A stretch of 64,000 nt of DNA from Bradyrhizobium sp. SRS-191 (GTDB lineage: Bacteria; Pseudomonadota; Alphaproteobacteria; Rhizobiales; Xanthobacteraceae). The notes under the pieces were generated by a model, which did not search any database, had not been told where the DNA came from, and saw only the letters and a program-made list of their open reading frames with translations. Numbering within the stretch: the first letter of the stretch is position 1; each line of letters starts with the position of its first letter. The position numbers and the translations under genes are program-made. Below are positions 1-8,476 of this stretch, piece by piece. Location: contig NZ_JANBVS010000003.1 of assembly GCF_024586915.1 (NCBI RefSeq), forward strand, positions 62,001 through 126,000. Reading direction: 5' to 3'.

Positions 1-123
1 GAGCGGCCAGGATGACCCATCGGCTTTCGGCTTGTTCCTTCCTGCCATCGAACGGCTCCCGCATAAGCGCTCATCACGCTGCATCTATTTGAAGCTGTCT
101 ATGGCACGGATCTTGATGTAATG

Positions 124-137
124 CGAAGCATGCTTCG
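124..137. promoter_or_regulatory. 14-bp perfect palindrome, possible operator
   Basis: CGAAGCATGCTTCG reads identically on both strands and lies about 86 bases before the start codon of the first gene of the molybdenum hydroxylase operon. A perfect 14-bp dyad in an otherwise unstructured leader is a reasonable candidate binding site for a dimeric regulator. No regulator gene is adjacent within the window, so the protein partner is unknown. Confidence 0.35.
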
Positions 138-222
138 TAAATGGGTCGGTCCATCATCCGTGCCGGCTCGTCGAAGAAGGCTTTGACCGGGATCACTACG
201 CGCCCTGGAAAGGAGACCTTGC

Positions 223-1500
223 ATGTCCGTGAGCGCCTCATTCGACCTGCTGCTGCGTGGTGGCCGCGTCATTGACCCCGCCTCCGGCATCGATGGCTTG
301 AGAGACGTCGCCATCCGCAACGGCCGCATCGCGGCCGTTCAATCCGACATCCTGCCGACCAGCGCCAAGGACGTCGTCGACGTCACCGGCCAGCTCGTGC
401 TGCCGGGCCTGATCGACACCCACGCCCATGTCTATCAATACGTCACCGGCCGCTTCGGCATGAACGCCGACATGGTCGGCGTACAGTCGGGCGTCACCAG
501 CCTGATCGACCAGGGCGGGCCGTCCTGCATGACCCTGCCCGGCTTCCGGCACTTCGTCGCCGAGGCCGCGCAATCGCGCGTCTATGCGTTCCTGTCGGCC
601 TATCTCGTCGGCGGCCTGGAAGGCCACTACTACCCTGACCTCTATCGTCCCGACTGCGTCGACATCGACGCCACGGTGAAATCCGCGGTCGCCAACCGCG
701 ACCTCGTTCGCGGCATCAAGGCGCATGCCGAGATCGGCGGCTTCGCGCGCTGGGGCATCCGCGTCATCGAGATGGCGGCCGAGATCGGCCGCCGCGCGGA
801 GCTTCCCGTCTACGTCCATTTCGGCCAGCTATGGGGCCTGCCCGCGAGCGGCACCAACGGCGAGGACGTCGACACCATCCTGGAGCGCGTGATCCCGCTG
901 CTGCGCCCCGGCGATGTGCTGGCGCATCCGTTCACGCGGCATCCCGGCGGCTTCGTCAACACCAAAGGCGAGGTGCATCCGGTGATCCAGGCCGCGCTCG
1001 ATCGCGGGCTCAAGGTCGACGTCGGCCATGGCAGTCACTTCTCCTACCGGCTGGCGCGCAAGGCTATCGACGCTGGCATCGTGCCGCATACGCTCGGCGC
1101 CGACATCCACGGCTACAACACCCATGTGCCGGCGCCCGCGGGCACGCCGGACGAACATGCGGACGACGAGAACCATCCGTTCGCGGGCCAGGCCAAGTTC
1201 AGCCTCGTGCAGGCGATGAGCTCGATGGTCGCGCTCGGCCTGACCTTGGAGCAGGTCGTGCCGATGGTGACGTCGAATCCCGCCGCGATGCTCGGCCTCT
1301 CCGATCAGATCGGCGCTCTGCGCCCTGGCATGGCGGCCGATATCAGCGTGCTCCGCGAGCAGCAGGGCCGTTTCGTGCTGCGCGACAATGAGAAAACCGA
1401 GGTGATCGCCGAGAAGCTGCTGCAGCCGGTGTTCTGCCTGCGCGCCGGAATCCGCCACGACGCGACGGCGCCGATCCTGCCCGCAGCGGTCGCGGCCTGA
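223..1500 (+). CDS. Amidohydrolase/deacetylase family metallohydrolase
   Basis: Predicted cytoplasmic metal-dependent hydrolase of 425 residues with the amidohydrolase (dihydroorotase-like) TIM-barrel fold, probably cutting a cyclic or linear amide. Visible metal-site residues are DTHAH (His67 and His69), Lys166 in GIKAH (position of the carboxylated lysine in the family), His199, His235 and Asp294 in GADIH. The ATG is preceded by AAAGGAG with 7-base spacing. It is first in a tight cluster: the next gene starts one base after its stop. The partners are a molybdenum hydroxylase and an amidase, which suggests successive oxidation and hydrolysis of a nitrogen-containing compound. The substrate cannot be told from sequence. 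A paralogue with a Tat signal lies at 58274-59554. Confidence 0.9.
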   Translation: MSVSASFDLLLRGGRVIDPASGIDGLRDVAIRNGRIAAVQSDILPTSAKDVVDVTGQLVLPGLIDTHAHVYQYVTGRFGMNADMVGVQSGVTSLIDQGGPSCMTLPGFRHFVAEAAQSRVYAFLSAYLVGGLEGHYYPDLYRPDCVDIDATVKSAVANRDLVRGIKAHAEIGGFARWGIRVIEMAAEIGRRAELPVYVHFGQLWGLPASGTNGEDVDTILERVIPLLRPGDVLAHPFTRHPGGFVNTKGEVHPVIQAALDRGLKVDVGHGSHFSYRLARKAIDAGIVPHTLGADIHGYNTHVPAPAGTPDEHADDENHPFAGQAKFSLVQAMSSMVALGLTLEQVVPMVTSNPAAMLGLSDQIGALRPGMAADISVLREQQGRFVLRDNEKTEVIAEKLLQPVFCLRAGIRHDATAPILPAAVAA

Positions 1501-1501
1501 C

Positions 1502-3874
1502 GTGACGGACACGGCGCCGACCGTCCCGGATGATCGCGCGCCGCGCGGCGTCGGCGCGCGGCTGCTGCGCAAGGAGGACGACCGCTTTCTGCGCGGCCGC
1601 GGTCAGTATGTCGCCGACATCAGACTGCCGGGATTGAAGGACGTCGCTTTCGTGCGCAGTCCGATCGCGCATGCCAGGATCAAGGCGATCCACGTTCCCG
1701 CTGAATATCGCGACGTCGTGTTCACGGCCGACGACCTCACAGGCATCAAGCCGATCCGCGCCGTCTCCGGCCTGCCCGGCTTCAAGATCTCCGAGCAGCC
1801 GGTGCTGGCTGTGGGCAAGGTGCGCCATGTCGGGGAGCTCGTGGCGATGTGCGTCGCGCGCAGCCGCGCCGAGGCCGAGGACATCGCCGCTTCCGTCGAG
1901 CTCGACCTGGAGCCGCTGCCGGCGGTGCACGACATGCGGCTGGCGCGCGACCCCGGCAGCGCACTGGTGCACGAGCACTGGGGCGACAACGTCTTCCTGG
2001 AAACGAATTTCGAGGTCGACATCTCAGCGGCGCTGGACGCGCCGATCAAGGTGACGCGCGAGATCTCGACGGCGCGCCAGTGCATGGCGCCGCTGGAGGG
2101 CCGCGGCGTCGTCGCGACCTTCGATCACCGGCTCGATCAGCTCACACTCTACACCGGCTCGCAGATGCCGCACATCGTGCGCAACGGCCTGTCCGACTGC
2201 CTCGGCATCGAGCAGGGCTGCATCCGCATCATCGCGCCTGACATCGGCGGCGGCTTCGGCCACAAGGGCATCCTGCTGCCCGAGGAAGTCTGCCTGAGCT
2301 GGCTCGCCATGCACAAGGGCTGGACGGTGCGCTGGCTCGAGGACCGGCGCGAGCATCTGAGCGCCAGCGCGAATTGCCGCGAGCACGCCTACAACATCAC
2401 CGTCTATGCCGACCGCGACGGCCGGCTGCGCGGCATCGACTGCGTGGCCACCGTCGATTCCGGCGCCTACTCGTCCTATCCGTTCTCCGCCTGCCTCGAA
2501 GCGGCGCAGATCGCGAGCATCCTGCCGGGCCCGTACCGAATGCCGGCCTATCGCTGCCGGACCTATTCGGTCGCGACCAACAAATGCCCGATCCTGCCCT
2601 ATCGCGGCGTGGCCCGCACTGGCGTCTGCTTCGCCCTCGAGCTGCTGCTCGACGCGGTCGCGGCCGAGGCCGGGCTCGAACCCGGCGAGGTCCGGCTGCG
2701 CAATCTGGTGCAGCCGCAGGACATGCCGTTCGACAACATCACCAACAAGCATTTCGACAGCGGCGACTATCCCGGCGCACTGCGGCGCGCGCTGACGGCG
2801 ATCGATGTCCCCGCCGTGCGAGCACGGCAGCAGCGCGGCGAGCCGGATGGCCGGCTGATCGGCACCGGCGTCTCGATCTATTGCGAGCAGGCCGCGCATG
2901 GCACCTCCGTCTATGCCGGCTGGGGCATCCCGATGGTGCCCGGCCATGAGCAGGCCACCGCACGGCTAACGCCTGACGGGGGCCTCGAGCTGCGCGTCGG
3001 CGTGCATTCCCACGGCCAGGGGCTGGAGACGACGCTCGCCCAGGTCGCGCACGAGATCCTCGGCGTCGATCCCGACAAGATCCGCGTCATCCTCGGCGAC
3101 ACAGCGATGACGCCCTACTCGACCGGCACCTGGGGCTCGCGGTCGATGGTGATGGCCGGCGGCGCCGTGGGCACCGCCTGCGAACAGCTCGTCGCGCGGG
3201 CCACGCGCATCGGCGCCAAGCTGCTGCAGCTCGCGCCCGAGGCGGTCACGTGGCGCGAGGGCCGCGCCTGCGGACCGAATGGCAGCGTGGGCCTCGCCGA
3301 GATCGCGCACACCTGGTACCGCCGGCCGCAGGATCTTCCCAACGATGTCGATCCCTCTGGGCTCGAGGTCACCGGCGGCTACAAGCCGGTGCGCGACAGT
3401 GGCACCTTCTCCTACGCGGCGCATGCCGTGACTGTTGCCGTCGATCCGGATCTCGGCGAGGTCGAGCTGCTCGACTACGTCATCGTCGAGGATGGCGGCG
3501 TGCTCGTCAATCCGATGATCGTCGACGGCCAGATTCTCGGCGGTCTCGCGCAGGGCATCGGCACAGCGCTGTACGAAGAGATGCCGTTCGACGAGGCCGC
3601 GCAGCCGCTGGCGACGACCTTGGCGGACTACCTGCTGCCGGGTCCGACCGAAGTCCCGGAGCCTCGCCTGTTTCACATGGAGACGCCGTCGCCCTACACG
3701 ATGTTCGGCGTCAAGGGCATCGGCGAAGGCGGCGCAATCGCGCCGCCCGCCGCGATCGCCAACGCCGTCAACGACGCGCTGCGGCCGCTGGGCGCGGAGC
3801 TGATGCAGTCGCCGCTGTCGCCACACCGCATCGTCGCGGCGGTGCTGGCAGCGAAACAGGCGAGCTCACCGTGA
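1502..3874 (+). CDS. Xanthine dehydrogenase family molybdopterin-binding (large) subunit
   Basis: Large subunit (790 residues, GTG start) of a xanthine oxidase/CO dehydrogenase family hydroxylase, holding the molybdenum cofactor and active site. The N-terminal a/b hammerhead domain starts near residue 15. GGGFGHKG at about 249 matches the cofactor-binding loop, and the C-terminal KGIGEGG places the catalytic glutamate at about 742. The active-site loop reads PYRGVART (about 366) rather than the cysteine-containing AYRCSFR of true CO dehydrogenase, so this is a generic hydroxylase despite the cox-like layout. The stop overlaps the GTG of the FAD subunit, implying translational coupling. Length is normal for the family. 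The substrate is unknown; a heterocycle is an inference from the flanking hydrolases. Confidence 0.93.
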   Translation: MTDTAPTVPDDRAPRGVGARLLRKEDDRFLRGRGQYVADIRLPGLKDVAFVRSPIAHARIKAIHVPAEYRDVVFTADDLTGIKPIRAVSGLPGFKISEQPVLAVGKVRHVGELVAMCVARSRAEAEDIAASVELDLEPLPAVHDMRLARDPGSALVHEHWGDNVFLETNFEVDISAALDAPIKVTREISTARQCMAPLEGRGVVATFDHRLDQLTLYTGSQMPHIVRNGLSDCLGIEQGCIRIIAPDIGGGFGHKGILLPEEVCLSWLAMHKGWTVRWLEDRREHLSASANCREHAYNITVYADRDGRLRGIDCVATVDSGAYSSYPFSACLEAAQIASILPGPYRMPAYRCRTYSVATNKCPILPYRGVARTGVCFALELLLDAVAAEAGLEPGEVRLRNLVQPQDMPFDNITNKHFDSGDYPGALRRALTAIDVPAVRARQQRGEPDGRLIGTGVSIYCEQAAHGTSVYAGWGIPMVPGHEQATARLTPDGGLELRVGVHSHGQGLETTLAQVAHEILGVDPDKIRVILGDTAMTPYSTGTWGSRSMVMAGGAVGTACEQLVARATRIGAKLLQLAPEAVTWREGRACGPNGSVGLAEIAHTWYRRPQDLPNDVDPSGLEVTGGYKPVRDSGTFSYAAHAVTVAVDPDLGEVELLDYVIVEDGGVLVNPMIVDGQILGGLAQGIGTALYEEMPFDEAAQPLATTLADYLLPGPTEVPEPRLFHMETPSPYTMFGVKGIGEGGAIAPPAAIANAVNDALRPLGAELMQSPLSPHRIVAAVLAAKQASSP

Positions 3875-4701
3875 AGGCCGCCTCCTTCAACTATGAGCGT
3901 CCCAAAAGCGTCCGCGACGCACTTGGCCTGCTCGCGAAGGCCGAGGGCGAAGCCAGGATCATGGCCGGCGGACAGTCGCTCGGCCCGATGCTCAATCTGC
4001 GCCTCGTGCAGCCGCCGCTCATCATCGACATCGCCAGCATTGCCGAGCTTCGTACGATCGAGCACGATGGCGACGCGCTCGTGATCGGCGCCTGCGTCAC
4101 CCATGCCGACATCGAGGACGGCCGCCTCCCCGACGTGACCCATGGCGTGTTGCCGCGGATCGCCCGTGGCATCGCCTATCGCGCTGTCCGCAACCGCGGC
4201 ACCATCGGCGGCTCGCTCGGTCATGCCGACCCGGCCGCCGACTGGGTGACGACGCTCACGGCCCTCGGCGCCAGCGTGCAACTGACAGGGGCCGCAGGAC
4301 AGCGCGACCTTGCTGTGGCGGAGTTCATCCAAGGCGCGCTGCAGACGGCGCTGCGTCCAGGCGAACTGGTCACCGCGATCCGCATCCCCTCGCTGTCATC
4401 AACGGCACGCTTCGGCTACGCCAAGGCCTGTCGCAAACCTGGTGAATTCGCCCATGCGATGGGCGCCGTCCTGATCGAGCCTGACAAAGTACGCAATCGC
4501 ATCGTCATCGGCGCCATCGACACGACGCCGATCGTCGTCAACGATTCATCCCTGTTCGGCGGCGCGACCACCCATCTCACCCAGCAGTTCGATCGCGCCC
4601 TCGCCGATCGCCTGCTGATGCAGGCCGGCGTAACCGATCCGGCCGCCCGGCACATCCATGTGAGCGTGCTCGCGCGGGCGATCGCGGAGGCGACCGCATG
4701 A
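3871..4701 (+). CDS. Xanthine dehydrogenase family FAD-binding (medium) subunit
   Basis: FAD-containing electron-transfer subunit (276 residues), equivalent to CoxM. The two FAD signatures are clear: AGGQSLGPMLNLR at residues 32-44 and TIGGSLGHADPAAD at 111-124. The frame stays open far upstream, but homology begins at this GTG, which overlaps the large-subunit stop by four bases (GTGA). Its own stop overlaps the next ATG in the same way. It passes electrons from the iron-sulfur subunit to the final acceptor. Order large-medium-small, all overlapping, marks one transcription unit. Confidence 0.93.
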   Translation: MKAASFNYERPKSVRDALGLLAKAEGEARIMAGGQSLGPMLNLRLVQPPLIIDIASIAELRTIEHDGDALVIGACVTHADIEDGRLPDVTHGVLPRIARGIAYRAVRNRGTIGGSLGHADPAADWVTTLTALGASVQLTGAAGQRDLAVAEFIQGALQTALRPGELVTAIRIPSLSSTARFGYAKACRKPGEFAHAMGAVLIEPDKVRNRIVIGAIDTTPIVVNDSSLFGGATTHLTQQFDRALADRLLMQAGVTDPAARHIHVSVLARAIAEATA

Positions 4702-5894
4702 CGACGATCCAACTCACCGTCAACGGCAACGCGATCGAGCCAACCGTCGAACCGCGTACACATCTCGCCGATGTTCTGCGCGATCAGCTCGACCTGACCG
4801 GGACACATCTCGGCTGCGAGCACGGCGTCTGCGGCGCCTGCACGCTGCTGCTCGACGGCGCTCCAGCGCGTTCCTGCATCACGTTCGCCGTGGCCTGCGC
4901 TGGCGCTGCCATCACGACGATCGAAGGCCTTGATGAGGATGAGATCGCCGCCGAGCTGCGCACGGCGTTTGCGCGCGAGCATGCCTTGCAATGCGGCTAT
5001 TGCACGCCCGGCATGATCATGTCGGCACGCGACCTCGTGCTGCGTCTCGACGATGCCGACGAGCAGGCGATCCGTGTTGGGCTGAGCGGCAATCTCTGCC
5101 GGTGCACCGGCTATGCCGGAATCGTGCGCGCTATCCGCGCTGTGATCGAAGCGCGACGGCAACGGGGCATCGCAGCCGTGATCGGCGCGGGACGGACGTC
5201 TCTCGGTCCCGTGGGATCTCATCCGAACACGATCCCGACAACGTCGCCGTCAATGCCGGTGATGACGGACATCAAGCTCTCCTCCGGCGCTGCCGTTGCC
5301 ACGCTCGATGTTCCCGACGTCATTCCCGCCAAAAGCTTCGATGCCTCCTTCACGGTGAACGCCGCGCCCGAGCAGGTCTTCACGCTCTTCGGCGACGCCA
5401 GGACCCTGGCTGCATGCTTTCCCGGCGCGACCATCACGGACATGCCGGCTCCGGATTGCATCGAAGGTGAGATCCGGGTGGCCATCGGCCCGCTGGCGGC
5501 TGCGTTCCGCGGTTCTGCACGAATTGACCGCGACGAGACGAATTTGTCGGGCCGCCTCATCGGCACGGGACGGGACCAGAAGAGCCGCACCTCGACCTCC
5601 GGACAGATCAGCTGGCGCATGGTGCCGATCGACGACGGACGAAAAACCCGCGTCCTGCTCACGATCGGCTACAGCCTCTCCGGTCCGCTGGCACAGATCG
5701 CACGGGATGGGCTCGTGCGCGATCTGGCGTCGCGCATCACGACGACATTCGCGCAAAACTGCGACAGCTACCTCTCGGGCGCGACAAACCAGGCTGCACG
5801 CGACCAACCGCAGCGCCTCAACGCCGTTGGCTTGCTGCTCGACGTCGCACTGTCGCGCCTGGGCGCACTCGTTCGCGGACTGCGCAAGCCGTGA
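4698..5894 (+). CDS. 2Fe-2S (small) subunit fused to a CoxG-like SRPBCC domain
   Basis: 398 residues, more than twice the usual length of about 160 for this subunit. Residues 1-155 are a normal small subunit: the plant-type 2Fe-2S cluster has Cys40, Cys45, Cys48 and Cys60, and the second cluster has Cys99, Cys102, Cys134 and Cys136 (CGYCTPG and CRCTGY). A Pro/Ser-rich linker at about 165-205 leads to a CoxG-like (SRPBCC/START fold) domain from about 212 to 355, recognisable from APEQVF, FPGATI and the IGPLAAAFRG strand. In classical cox operons CoxG is a separate protein involved in membrane attachment and maturation of CO dehydrogenase, so the fusion may tether this enzyme. The ATG overlaps the preceding stop (ATGA). 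Confidence 0.92.
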   Translation: MTTIQLTVNGNAIEPTVEPRTHLADVLRDQLDLTGTHLGCEHGVCGACTLLLDGAPARSCITFAVACAGAAITTIEGLDEDEIAAELRTAFAREHALQCGYCTPGMIMSARDLVLRLDDADEQAIRVGLSGNLCRCTGYAGIVRAIRAVIEARRQRGIAAVIGAGRTSLGPVGSHPNTIPTTSPSMPVMTDIKLSSGAAVATLDVPDVIPAKSFDASFTVNAAPEQVFTLFGDARTLAACFPGATITDMPAPDCIEGEIRVAIGPLAAAFRGSARIDRDETNLSGRLIGTGRDQKSRTSTSGQISWRMVPIDDGRKTRVLLTIGYSLSGPLAQIARDGLVRDLASRITTTFAQNCDSYLSGATNQAARDQPQRLNAVGLLLDVALSRLGALVRGLRKP

Positions 5895-6037
5895 GATTTG
5901 CCATCGCCGCATGCCGCAGCGCCTGCGCTGAAGAGTTCGCAAGGTTTGCAGTTTCAAACCGCTTGATGTGCCCGCGTCCCAAAACTGTGGCGGCCGAGTG
6001 CGAGCATGCATGATCGTACCAAAGAGGATGAAGAACC

Positions 6038-7438
6038 ATGGCAGCAACAGATCTCCACTATCTCGGACTCGTCGACGTCGGGCAGAAAATTCAGGCCAAG
6101 GCGTTGTCGCCGGTCGAGGTGACCAAGGCCATGCTTGGACGGATCGAGAAGCTCGACGGCAAGCTCAAGAGCTTCGCCTATGTGATGGCCGAGTCGGCAC
6201 TCGCAGAGGCCGCCGCAGCCGAACAGGAGATTGCAGCCGGCAAGATCCGGGGGCCGCTGCACGGCGTGCCCGTGGCGGTGAAGGATCTCTGCTGGGCCAA
6301 GGGCGCGCCGGCGGCGCACGGCATGACAATTCATCACGACTTTCGTCCGGCCGAGGACGCCACGGTGGTCGCGCGGCTCAAGGATGCCGGCGCGGTCATC
6401 CTCGGCAAGCTGCAACAGACCGAAGGTGCCTACGCCGATCATCATCCGAAGATCGATCCGCCCAAAAATCCCTGGAACGCAGATCTCTGGCCCGGCGCAT
6501 CCTCGAGCGGTTCAGGTGCCGCCACTGCCGCAGGCCTCTGCTTCGGCTCGCTCGGCACGGACACCGGCGGCTCGATCCGCTTTCCGTCTGCGGCCAATGG
6601 CGTGACCGGGCTCAAGCCAACCTGGGGACGTGTCAGCCGTTATGGCGCGTTCGAGCTCGCGGCGACGCTCGATCACATCGGTCCGATGGCACGCAGCGCG
6701 GTGGATTGCGGGGCCATCCTCGGCGCCATCGCAGGTCAGGATCCCAAGGATACGACCTCGGTGCCGCTGCCCGTGCCGAACTATCTCGCCAATCTCTCCG
6801 GCGACCTCCGAGGCGTGACGATTGGGATCGACAGGCGCTGGACGAGCGAAGGCACCGACAGCGACGCAGCCGCGGTGCTGGCCGAAGGCCTGCGTGTGGC
6901 GGCCGAACTCGGCGCCGAGATCAAGGAGATCAATTTCCCCGATCCCCGGGCGGTCATTGACGACTGGTTCCCGCTTTGCGGCATCGAGGCCGCGGTCGCG
7001 CACGAGGACACCTATCCCGCGCGCAAGGACGAGTATGGTCCTGGGCTCGCGGGTCTGTTGGATCTTGGCCGGCAGCAATCCGGCATGGACTATCAGAAGA
7101 TCGTACTTCGGCGCGAAGCGTTTCGCGGCGCAGTCCGCGTGCTGTTCGAGTCGGTCGACCTCCTTGCAGTTCCGGCGCAGGCCTTTGCGGCACCGAGCCT
7201 CGCCAAGATGGCAACGCTTGGCGAGGATGCCTCGCTGATCGGCGGCCTGCTTCGTTTCACCTGCCCGTTCGACATGACGGGAAGTCCGACCGTGACGTTG
7301 CCCGGCGGCTTTGCCGCGAATGGCGGACCGGTGGGCTTCCAGTTCGTCGGCCGTCATTTCGACGAAGCTGGTCTCGTCCGCGCAGGCGATGCGTTTCAGC
7401 GCGCGACCGACTGGCACAAGCGTCACCCCGGGATCTGA
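6038..7438 (+). CDS. Amidase (amidase signature family)
   Basis: 466-residue amidase signature enzyme that hydrolyses an amide to a carboxylate and ammonia. The Ser-cisSer-Lys triad is visible: Lys82 in VAVKDL, the cis-serine in the SSSGSG stretch at about 155-159, and nucleophile Ser179 in TDTGGSIR. A purine-rich AAGAGG precedes the ATG. It follows the hydroxylase genes after a 143-base spacer on the same strand and is probably the last step of the same pathway. Substrate specificity is not readable; related enzymes include Asp/Glu-tRNA amidotransferase subunit A, allophanate hydrolase and aryl-amidases, but no GatB or GatC lies nearby, so a catabolic role is more likely. Confidence 0.9.
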   Translation: MAATDLHYLGLVDVGQKIQAKALSPVEVTKAMLGRIEKLDGKLKSFAYVMAESALAEAAAAEQEIAAGKIRGPLHGVPVAVKDLCWAKGAPAAHGMTIHHDFRPAEDATVVARLKDAGAVILGKLQQTEGAYADHHPKIDPPKNPWNADLWPGASSSGSGAATAAGLCFGSLGTDTGGSIRFPSAANGVTGLKPTWGRVSRYGAFELAATLDHIGPMARSAVDCGAILGAIAGQDPKDTTSVPLPVPNYLANLSGDLRGVTIGIDRRWTSEGTDSDAAAVLAEGLRVAAELGAEIKEINFPDPRAVIDDWFPLCGIEAAVAHEDTYPARKDEYGPGLAGLLDLGRQQSGMDYQKIVLRREAFRGAVRVLFESVDLLAVPAQAFAAPSLAKMATLGEDASLIGGLLRFTCPFDMTGSPTVTLPGGFAANGGPVGFQFVGRHFDEAGLVRAGDAFQRATDWHKRHPGI

Positions 7439-7507
7439 GTTGAGGAGCTGGAACGGAAGCGCGGGCCGGAGGAGACCTTCCGGCCCGGTCCTCAATCGCT
7501 CACCAGC

Positions 7508-7960
7508 TCGGCAGCACGGTGACTGGGCGGCGTCGACCTCCACGAATTTTGGCTTCTTCGGATTGTCGGTGATGTCGAGCACCGTCGGCTTGAAGCCAAC
7601 GCCGTCCTTGAGCTTGATCATGCCCTTGTCGCACAAGAGCAGCAGCAGGCGGCCGCCATTGGTCGGATCGTTGGGGATGGAGACCTTGCCGCCATCCGGC
7701 ACCTCGGCCCAGTCCTTGTGGCGCTTGGAATAGACGCCGATCGGGAAGTTCACGGTCAGGCCGACGGGCTCGATCTTGTAGCCGCGGTCGGCCTTCTGAT
7801 TGTCGAGATAAGGCTGGTTCTGGACGGAGTTCGCCTTGATGTCGCCGGCCTTCCAGCGCCAGCGCACGGTGTTCTCCGGCGCGGTGATATAGGACTGGAA
7901 GAGATCGAACAGCTTCTGGCCGTCGGCCTTGCGGATGCCGTTGAACCGGAGCTGTCGTGC
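7508..7960 (-). pseudogene. Chimeric remnant: TauD-like C-terminal fragment joined to MetQ/NlpA-like fragment
   Basis: On the minus strand one open frame reads first a piece of a TauD-type alpha-ketoglutarate dioxygenase (about 7960-7841, FNGIRKADGQKLFDLF and ENTVRWRWKAGDI), then directly the middle of a MetQ/NlpA-type substrate-binding lipoprotein (about 7840-7523, KANSVQNQPYLDNQ, PNDPTNGGRLLLLL and GVGFKPTVLDI). Neither piece has its own start or complete fold: the dioxygenase lacks its N-terminal two thirds, and the binding protein lacks its signal peptide, N-terminal lobe and C-terminus. The junction falls at GDI, where both families carry similar residues, suggesting deletion through short homology. 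This looks like a deletion scar of a former sulfonate or methionine uptake locus. Confidence 0.75.
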
Positions 7961-8109
7961 AGCCTGAGGCGGATCCGCCCCTCCACGCATTTGCGGAAAA
8001 AACGAAACGAGGACAGAATTTCCCAATAAGGGCGACGCGGGCTTTCCAAATGCGAGTTCACACCCGACAAGAGGCTGCAATTTTAGACAGCCATAACAAA
8101 AACTTAGGC

Positions 8110-8184
8110 TGGCTGGGGCGGGAGGGATCGAACCTCCGAATGGCGGAATCAAAATCCGCTGCCTTACCGCTTGGCTACGCCCCA
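8110..8184 (-). tRNA. tRNA-Gln (anticodon TTG)
   Basis: A 75-nt cloverleaf on the minus strand with encoded CCA. The acceptor stem is TGGGGCG paired with CGCCCCA, followed by discriminator G. The anticodon stem GCGGA/TCCGC encloses loop TTTTGAT, giving anticodon TTG. The T arm is GGAGG-TTCGATC-CCTCC. It is transcribed toward the TauD/MetQ remnant. Confidence 0.97.
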
Positions 8185-8476
8185 TCAGGTCAGCCGGGTC
8201 GGCGTGGCGCGTCGGCGCCAGGCGATTCCGGATCGGCGTCCGTGGTCTACAGAGCGCGCCCGCCCATTTCAACCGCTGCGCCGCAGGAATTTTGCCCATC
8301 CTCCCGGTGATCCGGGAGCAGGGCCAATTCGTCAATGCGGGCAAGCTCTTATTCCGCCCCGCCGGTGGCCCCGCGGCGGCCCGCCGCAGCGGTCCGCGAA
8401 AAAGTTGAGGCCCGGGCGGTTTCATGGGATGACGGCGGCCAAACCGGCAGACTTTCCAAGCCCCCGAGGACACGCC

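Noticed and set aside
7439..8184. Integrative element at tRNA-Gln
   Set aside because: There is no integrase, no duplicated tRNA 3' end and no phage-like gene nearby. The neighbouring remnant is better explained by deletion.
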